Shown: positions 1-8,052 of the stretch, piece after piece
Layout: every line of letters begins with the position of its first letter
How positions within the stretch are numbered: the first letter of the stretch is position 1
Virus record (IMG/VR): IMGVR_UViG_3300008266_000571
Span: 1-21,612 of that record
DNA: 21,612 nt
Strand: one strand, 5' to 3'
From: a virus
Notes under the pieces: generated by a model
Database searches by the model: none
The model's input: only the letters and a program-made list of their open reading frames with translations
What the model was told of the DNA's origin: nothing
Made by a program: the position numbers and the translations under genes

Positions 1-1
1 C

Positions 2-1165
2 GTGTCGATTACCGACAACGTGATGACCACGCAAGGGCTGACCGCTTATCTGGTCGATGGGGTCAATAGGTATTACTACGTCGTGGCGACCAACACGTTT
101 GTGACCTTGCCACCGTCGGATGGTGACTGGCAGGGCGCAAATACCGTCGATACGGTGGATAACTATGTGGCCTACAACGAGCCTGGAACGCAAAACTGGG
201 CTGTGACTGACTTGGGGTCGCCGCTATCCACCACGGGGCTGTACGGGGCTAAGGATGGGTCGCCAGATAAGCTGGTGGCGCTGATTATCGACCACCGTCA
301 GGTTTATCTAATGGGTGAGGTCACGACCGAAGTCTGGATCGATGTCGGCAGTCAGATACCCAACATCATCACGTTCCCGTTTCAGCGGGTATCTGGCACC
401 AGCTCACAGAATGGCTGCGGTGCGCCGTTTTCGATTGTCCGCTTTGCTGAAACGTTCATGTTTTTGGCGCGGGATACGCTGGGAACCGCGACGATTGGCA
501 TGATGAAGGGCTATGAGTTTCAGCGCTTATCGACCCACGCAGTCGAGAATAGTCTGGTCGGGCAGGTTGTCGAGGACGCAAGGGCTTGGTCGTTTCAGAT
601 TGAAGGCCATGAGTTTTACGTTATTAATTTCCCGTCAATTGACCTGACATGGGCTTATGACCTAGCGACCGGCCAATGGATCAAATGGCTGTGGTGGGAT
701 GCGCCAAATGCTGTGTATAAACGCCACCGCGCCCAATGCGGCATTGCGTTTGCAAATAAGAACTTAGTAGGCGATTACGAAAACGGCAAGATTTACAGCC
801 TCGACTTTGACGCTTACACCGACGCTGGCAACCCAATCCGCAGGCTGCGCAGAGCGCCGCACCTGACCACGGATTTGCAGCGGCAGTATTTCGAGGAATT
901 CCAGATTCAGTTTCAGCCCGGTGTTGGCCTGACCAACGGGCAGGGGCAAGACCCACAGGCCATGCTGCGCTGGTCAAATGATGGCGGCAGCACTTGGTCA
1001 AACGAGCATTGGGTCAGCATGGGTCGTGAGGGCAATTACGTCAACCGTGCGATTTGGCGGCGGTTGGGCTGGTCGCGGGATCGGATTTTTGAAGTGGCAA
1101 TTACCGACCCGGTAAAGGCTGTAATTGTGTCGGCGAATCTGAAGGCATCGGCAGGCGATAACTAA
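2..1165 (+). CDS. P22 gp10-like tail accessory / packaged-DNA stabilisation protein, 5'-truncated
   Basis: The reading frame is open from the first bases to a TAA at 1163-1165 and gives 387 residues. P22 gp10 has about 470 residues, so roughly the first 85 probably lie upstream; the GTG at position 2 is likely internal. The product is Trp/Tyr-rich and beta-strand-like. Blocks seen in the gp10 family are present: a receptor-like stretch with VTTEVWIDVGS (about residues 103-113), NGCGAPFSIVRFAETFMFLAR (about 137-156), and a C-terminal WSNDGGSTWS block followed by RAIWRRLGWSRDRIFEV. In P22, gp10 is added under the portal ring after packaging and helps keep DNA in the head while joining the tail. 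Portal and terminase at the other end of the window support this. The call rests on recalled family patterns, not alignment. Confidence 0.8.
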   Translation: MSITDNVMTTQGLTAYLVDGVNRYYYVVATNTFVTLPPSDGDWQGANTVDTVDNYVAYNEPGTQNWAVTDLGSPLSTTGLYGAKDGSPDKLVALIIDHRQVYLMGEVTTEVWIDVGSQIPNIITFPFQRVSGTSSQNGCGAPFSIVRFAETFMFLARDTLGTATIGMMKGYEFQRLSTHAVENSLVGQVVEDARAWSFQIEGHEFYVINFPSIDLTWAYDLATGQWIKWLWWDAPNAVYKRHRAQCGIAFANKNLVGDYENGKIYSLDFDAYTDAGNPIRRLRRAPHLTTDLQRQYFEEFQIQFQPGVGLTNGQGQDPQAMLRWSNDGGSTWSNEHWVSMGREGNYVNRAIWRRLGWSRDRIFEVAITDPVKAVIVSANLKASAGDN

Positions 1166-1404
1166 TGGTCGCGCTTACCAATATTCGGTTCCCGACCAGC
1201 CCGTTTATTGAACCGGCCACAGGCCGACCATCGCGTGAGTGGATTATTTGGCTGCAAAACCCGAACGTAGTCAGCAGCACCGTGGAATACCAGATTATTA
1301 ACGGTGGCGAGATTAACAACACGGTCATCGGCAACATTACGCCAGCGGCAGGCACTTTTACTTTGCTGACCGCTTTGAATGGCATCGGTGGGGGTACGTT
1401 TTGA
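1165..1404 (+). CDS. Small tail-fibre-like stub protein
   Basis: A 79-residue protein that starts on the last base of the preceding stop (TAATG), so it is translationally coupled to the gp10-like gene. The N-terminal half has a pattern often seen at the head of podovirus tail proteins: FPTSPFIEP followed by SREWIIWLQNP (about residues 8-34). Residues about 46-70 contain INGGEINNTVIGNITPAAGTF then TLLTALNG. This matches the common phage fibre motif in which 'IGxxTPAxGxFTxLTA' precedes the shaft, but here the protein stops at once after GIGGGTF. It may be a trimerising collar/adaptor or the remnant of a longer fibre. Its exact role is not known. Confidence 0.7.
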   Translation: MVALTNIRFPTSPFIEPATGRPSREWIIWLQNPNVVSSTVEYQIINGGEINNTVIGNITPAAGTFTLLTALNGIGGGTF

Positions 1405-1859
1405 ACGTCAGGCCAGCCACCGTCGCCGACTTGGATGCTTATGTGGAACTGTTATCAGACTTTCACGAAGCATCGCCGATGAAAGGTGTGGCTGATTACG
1501 ATGTAGCGGGAATTCGTGCTTTTTTGACCGCTTCATTAGAAAATGCCAACATTTTGTTATTGGTTGGTGAGCTGGATGGCAAGATTGTCGGCGTAACATC
1601 ATGTTTGCTGTATCCGCTGTATTTCAGTCCGAATTACCATGTTGCGCAAGAATTGTGGTGGTGGCTTACACCAGAGGCGCGAGGTAGCGGAATCGGTCAG
1701 GCAATGTTCAAAAACATTGAAAATTGGGCAAGGTTAAAAAACGCAAGGGCGCTGTTTATGATTGCATTAGAAGATGAACGCGCAGCAGCGATGGAAAAAG
1801 TTTATTGTCGGGCTGGTTTTAGACCGCTTGAACGGACGTTCATTAAGGAGTTGACATAA
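1401..1859 (+). CDS. GNAT-family N-acetyltransferase
   Basis: A 152-residue single-domain GNAT protein. It starts with TTG at 1401, overlapping the preceding stop by four bases; no closer ATG keeps the family N-terminus (NVRPATVADLDAYVEL). Motif A is visible: WWWLTPEARGSGIGQAMF, with the acetyl-CoA pyrophosphate loop R94-G-S-G-I-G99. The C-terminal YCRAGFRPLERTFIKEL is the usual strand beta6-beta7 end. The family transfers an acetyl group from acetyl-CoA to an amine. Acetyltransferases occur among late tail genes of several podoviruses. The substrate cannot be read from sequence; a virion protein, host protein or toxin-like target are all possible. The gene is A+T-richer than the gp10-like gene before it. 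Confidence 0.85.
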   Translation: MNVRPATVADLDAYVELLSDFHEASPMKGVADYDVAGIRAFLTASLENANILLLVGELDGKIVGVTSCLLYPLYFSPNYHVAQELWWWLTPEARGSGIGQAMFKNIENWARLKNARALFMIALEDERAAAMEKVYCRAGFRPLERTFIKELT

Positions 1860-2536
1860 TGGCAATCGGAACTGGAACCGCTTTATTGCTAGGGGCTGGC
1901 GCTGGTCTTATCGGATCAGGGATGCAAGCTGGCGCTGCCGAACGCGCTGGCGAAATGCAATCAGGGGCAGCGCGGTATGCAGCGGACATCCAAAAACAAA
2001 TGTTCGATATTCAAAACGAACAACAAAAACCATATCGTGAAGCTGGCTATGGAGCGTTAACAAGAATTGGCGAATTACTGCCGGGGCTGACTGCGCCAAT
2101 TAGCCGCGAAGAAATCTTAGGATTGCCGGGCTATCAGTTTGGTATAGAGCAAGGTACGGGCGCGGCGCGGCAAATGATGAACGTCGGCGGCGGTGGATCA
2201 AACGTTGATCGCGCAGCCCAAAAGTTTGCTATTGATTACACCGTTGGCACGGCGATGCCACAGGTATTGGCGCAGCGGCAAAACATTTACAACACGCTGG
2301 CAGGCATTGCGGGCATCGGTCAAACCGCACAAGGGCAAACAACCAATTTAGCATCAAATGTTGCTGGCAATATTGGTCAAGCCGCAATTGGCGGCGCTTC
2401 TGCAATTGGCGCTGGCATGATCGGATCAGCTAACGCGCTGGCTGGTGGATTGGGTGGCATAGGAAACACGGCGATGATGTATTCGTTACTTAACAGACAG
2501 CCGCCAGTTAATAACTGGACAAGCTCATATTATTGA
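1859..2536 (+). CDS. DNA transfer / ejection protein (P22 gp7-like)
   Basis: A 225-residue protein that begins at TAATG with an AAGGAG box nine bases upstream. Residues about 5-26 form a Gly/Ala hydrophobic stretch (LLLGAGAGLIGSGMQAGA). A charged helix (about 27-60) follows with DIQKQMFDIQNEQQKPYREAGYGAL, then a conserved-looking block EEILGLPGYQFGIEQGTGA...NVGGGGSNVDRAAQKFA. The C-terminus is again Gly/Ala-rich (IGGASAIGAGMIGSANALAGGLGG). This arrangement is typical of phage proteins annotated as DNA transfer or injection proteins. These leave the head with the DNA and line a channel across the cell envelope. Its place between tail genes and two large internal-protein candidates fits. Moderate certainty on the exact P22 counterpart. 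Confidence 0.7.
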   Translation: MAIGTGTALLLGAGAGLIGSGMQAGAAERAGEMQSGAARYAADIQKQMFDIQNEQQKPYREAGYGALTRIGELLPGLTAPISREEILGLPGYQFGIEQGTGAARQMMNVGGGGSNVDRAAQKFAIDYTVGTAMPQVLAQRQNIYNTLAGIAGIGQTAQGQTTNLASNVAGNIGQAAIGGASAIGAGMIGSANALAGGLGGIGNTAMMYSLLNRQPPVNNWTSSYY

Positions 2537-2560
2537 TTAGCGTGAAAAGAGGAAGCAATA

Positions 2561-4282
2561 ATGGCTGATCTATCTGTTACCCCTGTTGGCGCTGGCATAA
2601 AACCTGTGCCGGGCATGAGCCTTGCCGAAATGATGCAAATGGCAAGAGGTGCGCAAGAATATCAAGCGCAAGCAGAAATATTGCCCGAAAGCATTACGCA
2701 AGCAAAACAAAAAACGCAATCAGAAGCAAGTGATTTGCGTTTAAAAATGCAAAAAGAAAAAGAATATCAAACTTTAATTCAACAACTTGAACGCAACCCA
2801 CGTTTGTTTCAAGACGAAAACGGTCGTTTTGACATCAACAAAGTTTACGAACAAATGCCGAAAATAGCGCCGCTATTAGGGCCGGAGTTGATTACAAAAT
2901 ATCAAGACTTAGCGAAATCACAGTCGGATGTTGATAAATCAATTACAAATTTAACACAAGAAAACCGTGAGATTGTTGGCCGTAGTTTGGTGGGTTTAGG
3001 TTTAGAAGGCAAAACAAAAAAACAAGATTTTACAAATGCATTTACTGATTTACAAACTCAGTTTCAAGGCAATAAGCCAATGCAAGCGGCTATTGCAAAC
3101 ATTAAAAATTATGTAGAAAAATTGCCGGAGGATGCAAACATAGGCCCAGCCGCCATTTCTTATGGCATGAGAATGTTGCCTGTTGACAAATTGAAAGAGT
3201 TTTTCCCGCAGCTAAAAACTATTAGCACCGATGCTGCTACGTTTGCTGGTGTTCAAACACAGCCAATCACGGGCGCAGCTCCAACCATGCAAGTTGGAGA
3301 AGCACCAATTGCTGTATCAATGGCAAGACCAAGCGATTTGGTTGAATTAACTTCACAAAAAGATATTCGAGGAATACCGCTTTTGTCTGTTAAAGATGCC
3401 AAAACTGGCATTCCTGCGTTTTATCCAATCGACCAAATACCGTCAAATGTAACGGTGCCAGCTAATGTAAGAGATGCCATCGGCAACATTCGTAGCCAAG
3501 CAGCGCCAGCCGCAGCGCCACCGGCTGCAACGAGAGCGCCGACTGCAACCGCTGGTCGTGAGCCAGCAAGCATTCAATTTATACCGCCTGGAGAAACTGT
3601 AGAAAGCCAAACCAATTACAGAAATCAAACTTTGCAATCGCGGGATCAGGTAGGACGCGCAAGGGAAGCGTTAGATAGTATCGCCAATATTCGTTATTCG
3701 TTGGATAAAGCGCTAACTGGTGATTACACCGGCGCTGCTGCTGCCGCCCAATCTGTGTTTGCCCAAATTACTAGCAGCAAAAAAGAAGAATATGCTGCTT
3801 CGATGCGGAATATTGTAAAGAAAGAATTGCAAGAGTTAGCAAACTTAAAAAGCGCTTTTAGAGGTACGCGATTTGCTGGTGAGGTTCAAAACGTTGTAGA
3901 TTCATTAGCAACCGTAGAATCGAACCCAACAGCCATAGCAAAAGTTTTGAAATCTGTAGAAACTTTAGCAAACCACACAATTAATTATTCTAGCGGTTTA
4001 GATAAAGTGGTTATGCGTAACCCAAAAAATTATTTTGCCAAACCAGAATTTGATTCCAGAATGGCAGAAGCGTACGATCCTTTAGCTTTGGGATTAAAAA
4101 TTGCCTATGATCGTGGTGGTAAAAAAGAAGTTGATAAATACACAAAAGAAAAAAATATTAATTTATCGCAACAACAAAAATTGTTGGGAAAATTAGAAAG
4201 ATACAAAGCGCTGGTTGATGGCGATATGGACAAATATGACAGTTTGTTGTCGCAACAATCAAGACAAGGGCAAGCAAGATGA
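2561..4282 (+). CDS. Probable internal virion / ejection protein, 573 aa
   Basis: I do not recognise a named family. The start is ATG 2561, with an AGAGGA box eight bases before it. The first 60 residues carry an amphipathic Met/Gln/Glu-rich helix (SLAEMMQMARGAQEYQAQAE) that resembles the N-termini of phage structural or ejection proteins. The rest is largely helical, Gln/Lys/Ala-rich, without Cys-rich or membrane segments. An Ala/Pro-rich linker lies at about residues 310-340 (AAPAAAPPAATRAPTATAGR), then a helical domain (about 355-500). The gene is strikingly A-rich, with CAA, AAA and TTA codons preferred, unlike the terminase and portal genes. The 3' end overlaps the next gene by ATGA. Position between the gp7-like gene and the lysis cassette suggests an ejection-complex protein; this is inference. 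Confidence 0.6.
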   Translation: MADLSVTPVGAGIKPVPGMSLAEMMQMARGAQEYQAQAEILPESITQAKQKTQSEASDLRLKMQKEKEYQTLIQQLERNPRLFQDENGRFDINKVYEQMPKIAPLLGPELITKYQDLAKSQSDVDKSITNLTQENREIVGRSLVGLGLEGKTKKQDFTNAFTDLQTQFQGNKPMQAAIANIKNYVEKLPEDANIGPAAISYGMRMLPVDKLKEFFPQLKTISTDAATFAGVQTQPITGAAPTMQVGEAPIAVSMARPSDLVELTSQKDIRGIPLLSVKDAKTGIPAFYPIDQIPSNVTVPANVRDAIGNIRSQAAPAAAPPAATRAPTATAGREPASIQFIPPGETVESQTNYRNQTLQSRDQVGRAREALDSIANIRYSLDKALTGDYTGAAAAAQSVFAQITSSKKEEYAASMRNIVKKELQELANLKSAFRGTRFAGEVQNVVDSLATVESNPTAIAKVLKSVETLANHTINYSSGLDKVVMRNPKNYFAKPEFDSRMAEAYDPLALGLKIAYDRGGKKEVDKYTKEKNINLSQQQKLLGKLERYKALVDGDMDKYDSLLSQQSRQGQAR

Positions 4283-6732
4283 GCGATTTTGATATATCTG
4301 GCCTTCGGGAATCTTTAGGATTTGCGCCACCTAAAGCGCCATCAAAAACGGTTTCCAAATCACCATCAGATTTTGATGCTGATTTAAAAAGAACTGTTAC
4401 GCCTGCTGACCAAGCAATATTGTTAAATAATGAACGCAACAAATTAAACGCTGCTTTGCAAAATGCAGGTTTATCTGTAACAGATCGCGCAAGATTACAA
4501 AAAGATTTAGAAGCATTGGATCGTGAAATTGGGCTGTTGCCAGCCAATGTAAGAAATATGCAGCCTGCAATTGTGGAACCACAAAGCGACTTTATGCTGG
4601 AAGGTTTGCGCGACGCGATGGTAGCGCCATCCACAGAAGTTGAAAAACCGGTTGCAGCATCGGCGGCAGCGCCAGCACCCGTTGTTAAAAAAATGTTTGA
4701 ACCATCACCCGGCAGCGTAGGCAAAAAATTCGAACAAGCGGTCGAATCTATTCCCGGCGTTAAAGAAATCGGTGCTTTTGGCAACGTAGCTGCTGGTCAA
4801 GTATCAAAATCTATTGGCGCTGTACAACAATTAGTCGGGCAATACTTTCCCGGCCTTGATGAATCAACGCGCCAAGCAATTATGAGTAATGCGGAGCGAA
4901 ACATCGGTTTGGCTGAAGCTGCTATGGCACCGGCCAAAAAAGAGTTTCCTAAAACCGCGATTGCTGGCGAGGTGGCTGGATACATTGCCAGCCCAGTTTC
5001 AAAGCTAATTCCCGGCATGGGGCCATCAACATCACTTGTTGGTGCTGGCGCAAAAGGTGGTGTGCAAGGCGGTTTGGCTGGCACGTTAATGGAACCAGTT
5101 ACCGATAAAGAACAGCCATTTTTTACTGAAAAAGCAAAACAAGCAACAACGGGCGCTTTGTTTGGTGCTGGTGGCGGCGCGGTGTTTCAAGGGCTGTCAA
5201 CGGCAGGCGGCAAAACCATTGACACAATTAGGCAAAAATTTGGCGGCTTAGTTCCTGATAATCAATTAAACCAACAAGCTGACGAAGTATTAAAAGCCGC
5301 TGGCATTACGGCAAACAATGTGCCAAAAGAATATTTTAAGGGTTTGCAAGATCAAGCAAAACTTGCGTTGCAGACTGGCGATGTAAAAGGTTTTCAAAAA
5401 TTTGCGCGTAACTTTAGCGAAGCTGACGAATTGGGTATTCCCATGTTGCGTGGTCAATTAACTCGCGACCCAATGCAATATGCAGTAGAACAAAACATTG
5501 CAGGAATTAAAGGCGTTGGCGAACCTATTCAAACGGTTATGGCTGCACAAGTTCGTGCCATGCTTCAACGATTAGATGATTTTGGTGCGGCTAAAGGCAC
5601 TTCAATTACTAATAGTGGATTTACGTTAAACAATGCATTAAATCAAGCTGACGAGATTGCATCTCAACGTGTTCGCGATGCTTATGCGGCATATCGTCAA
5701 TCAACTGGACGTAACATAGACGTACCGTTGACAGGATTAGCACAAGATTATGCGCGAGTATTAAAAGATTATGGGAAAGAAAATATACCAAGCGGCGTAA
5801 GAAATAATTTAAATGAATTAGGTTTATTAAGCGGCAAGCAATTAAAAGTCACGACTATTGATGATGCTGAAAGATTAATTAAAGTAATTAATCAAGTATA
5901 TGATCCAAGCAAACAAACTAAAGGCACTTTAAATGCTTTAGATGAATTACGTCGGTCATTAAATAATTCAATCAATCAAGCAGGTGCTAATTTACCCGGT
6001 CAAGCTGGAGCCGCAGCGCGTGAAGCTAGAAAAGCCGCGCAAGAACGATTTCAAACTATTGAAAGCATTCCAGCATTACGCGATGTAATACGAGGCAAAG
6101 AACCTGACAAGTTTGTGCAAAATCATATTTTGCAAGGCAACGTCAATCAAATTTCCAAGATGCGGGATTACCTGCAAACTAATAATCCTGAAGCGTTGGC
6201 GCAAGTGCAAAGCGATATTATTAAGCACATTAAAAATCGCGTAACTGGAAACATTAGCGATGAAAATGCCAAGTTTAGCCAAGCTGGATTAAAAGAATTT
6301 TTATCTGGCCCAATGGGTGACAGGGTAAAAAACTTTCTCACTCCGGAACAATTCAACAATCTAAACAAGCTAAATCGCGTTGCAGAAAACGCATTTGTTG
6401 AGCCTGTTGGTGCAAGAGTGAACCGAAGCAACACGGCATCGGCGGCTGCAAATTTGGTTAAAAGCACCGTTCAAACTGGCGAAATTAATAATTTGCTTTC
6501 GTCAATTGCTGGCTTGCAATGGCCGCTAGTTACAGGTGCGGCACGGTATGCGCAAGAAAGAATTCAAGGCGCAAAAGCGCGGGGTATGCTGCGCGAAGCA
6601 TTAGAACCTACACAACCACGCGCACCGCAAACAACGATACCATTATCGCAAATCGTTAAACCCGGTGTTGCTGGTGCTGGTGCTGGTCGTGGTTACGTTG
6701 AACAAAGAAATCTTGAAATGGAGAATCGGTAA
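4279..6732 (+). CDS. Large internal virion / DNA ejection protein candidate, 817 aa
   Basis: No family is recognised with confidence. ATGA overlap with the preceding gene means coupled translation. The N-terminus (about 1-120) is charged and partly coiled. Residues about 140-310 are Gly/Ala-rich with small hydrophobic segments (GVKEIGAFGNVAAGQVSKSIG; GAGAKGGVQGGLAGTLMEP; GALFGAGGGAVFQGLSTAGG), as in membrane-inserting ejection proteins such as P22 gp16. The remaining 500 residues look all-helical with many Asn/Gln/Lys (LNALDELRRSLNNSINQAG). The tail ends with a Gly/Ala stretch and YVEQRNLEMENR. Long size, last place before lysis genes and the glycine-alanine segments all fit an internal protein delivered with the genome. 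No transglycosylase motif was seen. Codon use is A+T-rich as in its neighbour. Confidence 0.6.
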   Translation: MSDFDISGLRESLGFAPPKAPSKTVSKSPSDFDADLKRTVTPADQAILLNNERNKLNAALQNAGLSVTDRARLQKDLEALDREIGLLPANVRNMQPAIVEPQSDFMLEGLRDAMVAPSTEVEKPVAASAAAPAPVVKKMFEPSPGSVGKKFEQAVESIPGVKEIGAFGNVAAGQVSKSIGAVQQLVGQYFPGLDESTRQAIMSNAERNIGLAEAAMAPAKKEFPKTAIAGEVAGYIASPVSKLIPGMGPSTSLVGAGAKGGVQGGLAGTLMEPVTDKEQPFFTEKAKQATTGALFGAGGGAVFQGLSTAGGKTIDTIRQKFGGLVPDNQLNQQADEVLKAAGITANNVPKEYFKGLQDQAKLALQTGDVKGFQKFARNFSEADELGIPMLRGQLTRDPMQYAVEQNIAGIKGVGEPIQTVMAAQVRAMLQRLDDFGAAKGTSITNSGFTLNNALNQADEIASQRVRDAYAAYRQSTGRNIDVPLTGLAQDYARVLKDYGKENIPSGVRNNLNELGLLSGKQLKVTTIDDAERLIKVINQVYDPSKQTKGTLNALDELRRSLNNSINQAGANLPGQAGAAAREARKAAQERFQTIESIPALRDVIRGKEPDKFVQNHILQGNVNQISKMRDYLQTNNPEALAQVQSDIIKHIKNRVTGNISDENAKFSQAGLKEFLSGPMGDRVKNFLTPEQFNNLNKLNRVAENAFVEPVGARVNRSNTASAAANLVKSTVQTGEINNLLSSIAGLQWPLVTGAARYAQERIQGAKARGMLREALEPTQPRAPQTTIPLSQIVKPGVAGAGAGRGYVEQRNLEMENR

Positions 6733-6734
6733 AA

Positions 6735-6965
6735 ATGCAACCGGACATTGATCCAGTCCGTTACGGCGTTTTGTGGCAAAAGGTTCAGGACTACGAACGC
6801 CGGTTTGACGTAATGGACAAGAAAATGGACAAGATGGAAAACCAGCTCGAACACTTGGTGGCTTTAGCCAATCAAGGGCGCGGCGGGTTCTGGGTCGGTA
6901 TGTCTATCGTTTCGGCAGCATCGGCAGCGGCAGGCTATGTCATGTCGTTTTTTGGTAAACATTGA
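6735..6965 (+). CDS. XhlA-like coiled-coil membrane protein (lysis cassette)
   Basis: A 76-residue protein that starts two bases after the preceding stop. The N-terminal half is a charged heptad-like helix (residues about 12-44, with VMDKKMDKMENQLEHLVAL). After a Gly/Arg hinge (GRGG) there is one transmembrane segment (about 51-72, FWVGMSIVSAASAAAGYVMS). Coiled coil plus C-terminal membrane anchor is the layout of the haemolysin XhlA family, small proteins beside phage and prophage holin/endolysin genes. The next two genes are a holin candidate and an endolysin, so a role in lysis is likely. It could also be an i-spanin-like or antiholin-like protein; no lipobox or separate o-spanin was found. 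Confidence 0.65.
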   Translation: MQPDIDPVRYGVLWQKVQDYERRFDVMDKKMDKMENQLEHLVALANQGRGGFWVGMSIVSAASAAAGYVMSFFGKH

Positions 6966-6976
6966 AAGGGATCGCC

Positions 6977-7141
6977 ATGAAAGCCTATATTCTTGATCGC
7001 GCAAGAGAGCCATCCACATGGCGCGGCATTACCCTGCTGTTGACTGCGTTGGGCGTACCGTTGGCACCAGCCTTGTCCGAGGCGATTGTCAGCGCTGGGC
7101 TGGCTGTGGCGGGTCTGATCGGGGTTGTGACTAAGGGATGA
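6977..7141 (+). CDS. Small holin candidate, 54 aa
   Basis: This short gene begins at ATG 6977 after a GAAAGGG box and ends in TGA that overlaps the endolysin ATG (ATGA). The product starts MKAYILDRAREPSTWRGI, a lead-in often seen in small phage holins. Two hydrophobic stretches follow: ITLLLTALGVPLAP (about 18-31) and AIVSAGLAVAGLIGVV (about 36-51), joined by a short turn with Glu35. It ends in Lys-Gly. Placement directly before, and coupled to, the endolysin is the usual holin position. A holin makes the membrane lesion that frees or activates the endolysin. Family match is by pattern only. Confidence 0.7.
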   Translation: MKAYILDRAREPSTWRGITLLLTALGVPLAPALSEAIVSAGLAVAGLIGVVTKG

Positions 7142-7593
7142 CATTCAAGCTATCGTCACGTTCGGTCAAGATGTTGACCGGCGTTAATCCGCAGTTGGTC
7201 GATGTCGTTCAATACGCTATTACCGTCACCAAAGTCGATTTCGCAGTCATTGAGGGTGTTCGCACGATGGCACGGCAGCGTGAGCTGGTGAAGCAAGGTG
7301 CCAGCCAAACGCTCCAAAGCAAGCACCTAGACGGTCGTGCGGTCGATCTGATGGCCTATATCGGCAGTCGGCCTAGCTGGGAGCTGAACCTATACGATGA
7401 CATCGCCGATGCGGTGAAAGAAGGTGCATTAAAGGTTGGCGTGGGTATTCGTTGGGGCGGCGCTTGGTCGGTGCCAAACATCGCAAAGTGGCCGGGAACA
7501 ATGCAAGCAGCGCAGGACTCTTATGTTGACCTGCGCCGCAAGCAAGGGCAGCGCGTATTTATCGACGGGCCGCACTTTGAGTTAGCGCAGTAA
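7138..7593 (+). CDS. Endolysin, M15-family (VanY/T5-like) peptidoglycan peptidase
   Basis: A 151-residue single-domain enzyme. The M15 zinc site is clear: the SxHxxGxAxD motif appears as S61-K-H63-L-D-G-R-A-V-D70, and the C-terminal zinc histidine as DGPHFEL with H146 and E148. H63, D70 and H146 would bind zinc. Length and the motif order fit phage L-alanyl-D-glutamate or D-Ala-D-Ala type peptidases such as the T5 endolysin, which cut peptide stems of Gram-negative murein. There is no signal peptide, so release depends on a holin. Its 3' end overlaps by 12 bases the 3' end of the opposite-strand winged-helix gene. Confidence is high for family, lower for the exact bond cut. Confidence 0.88.
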   Translation: MTFKLSSRSVKMLTGVNPQLVDVVQYAITVTKVDFAVIEGVRTMARQRELVKQGASQTLQSKHLDGRAVDLMAYIGSRPSWELNLYDDIADAVKEGALKVGVGIRWGGAWSVPNIAKWPGTMQAAQDSYVDLRRKQGQRVFIDGPHFELAQ

Positions 7594-7788
7594 GCGGTAA
7601 AACCACTTATTCGCTCGGCGCTGGCAGGTTATCTGGTAGCCATGCTGCCGTAGTTCGCTGACGATGCTATTGACTGCGCACACCCCAGCGCGTTGGATAA
7701 TATCCAGCGTCGTGTACTCGCCGCCCTTTTTGAGCAGTTTGTACACGCGCTGAAGCCGGTCTGACTTCTCAAAGGTCGCGGCGTTCAT
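7582..7788 (-). CDS. Winged helix-turn-helix small protein
   Basis: A 68-residue basic protein, last gene of the leftward recombination operon. Residues 8-66 read as a winged helix: a helix (DRLQRVYKLLKKG), a second helix and turn (YTTLDIIQRAGVCAVNSIVSELRQHG) and a beta wing (YQITCQRRANKWFYRL). This is the layout of the small phage HTH domain proteins (Pfam HTH_39 type). Its ATG overlaps the stop of the SSB-like gene by one base, so the two are coupled. The target is unknown; a role as a regulator or as an accessory to recombination are both possible. The 3' end runs 12 bases into the convergent endolysin gene. Confidence 0.7.
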   Translation of the reverse strand: MNAATFEKSDRLQRVYKLLKKGGEYTTLDIIQRAGVCAVNSIVSELRQHGYQITCQRRANKWFYRLLR

Positions 7789-8051
7789 TAGTTAAAGTCC
7801 GGGATGTCATCATCAAAATCGACTGGCTGGCGCTGCGGCACCGTCAGGCCACCTTCTTTGGGCTTTGGATCGTTGATGTAGGCCCAGCCATCCCAGCCAC
7901 CTTCTTTCAGCGGGATAACGTCAATCTTGAGCATTTCGCCGTTGCGGGTGGCAATGACCGAGCCGATCCGTTGGTAACGGTTTTTCTGCTGGCCCTGTGC
8001 GTTGGTGTAGGTGCCAACGATGCAGCTAATTTCTTTAAGAACTTTTGACAT
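7788..8051 (-). CDS. SSB-like single-stranded DNA-binding protein candidate, 87 aa
   Basis: The open frame reaches 8093, but ATG 8051 is chosen. It has a GGAG box six to nine bases upstream, inside the last codons of the exonuclease gene, and gives a natural start MSKVLKEISCIVGTYTNAQG. The body is predicted beta-rich (GTYTNAQGQQKNRYQRIGSV, then EMLKIDVIPLKEGGWDGWAYI). The C-terminus is acidic with an SSB-like tip, PVDFDDDIPDFN; bacterial SSB ends in DDDIPF, which docks partner proteins. Location beside an annealing protein and exonuclease fits. The N-terminal part is not clearly an OB fold by eye, so the call is tentative. Confidence 0.6.
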   Translation of the reverse strand: MSKVLKEISCIVGTYTNAQGQQKNRYQRIGSVIATRNGEMLKIDVIPLKEGGWDGWAYINDPKPKEGGLTVPQRQPVDFDDDIPDFN

Positions 8052-8052
8052 T

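Noticed and set aside
2-4. GTG at position 2 as the true start of the gp10-like gene
   Set aside because: The family is about 85 residues longer at the N-terminus and the window cuts here; no upstream sequence exists to judge.
4158-4784. 208-residue minus-strand frame opposite the 573/817-residue genes
   Set aside because: It is antisense to long, well-supported coding frames, spans their junction, lacks a ribosome site and its Ser/Ala/Thr-rich product looks like a codon shadow of the A+T-rich genes.
7592-7608. Hairpin AAGCGGT / ACCACTT as a terminator for the lysis cassette
   Set aside because: It has one internal mismatch and no T-run on either strand, so it is not a convincing intrinsic terminator.
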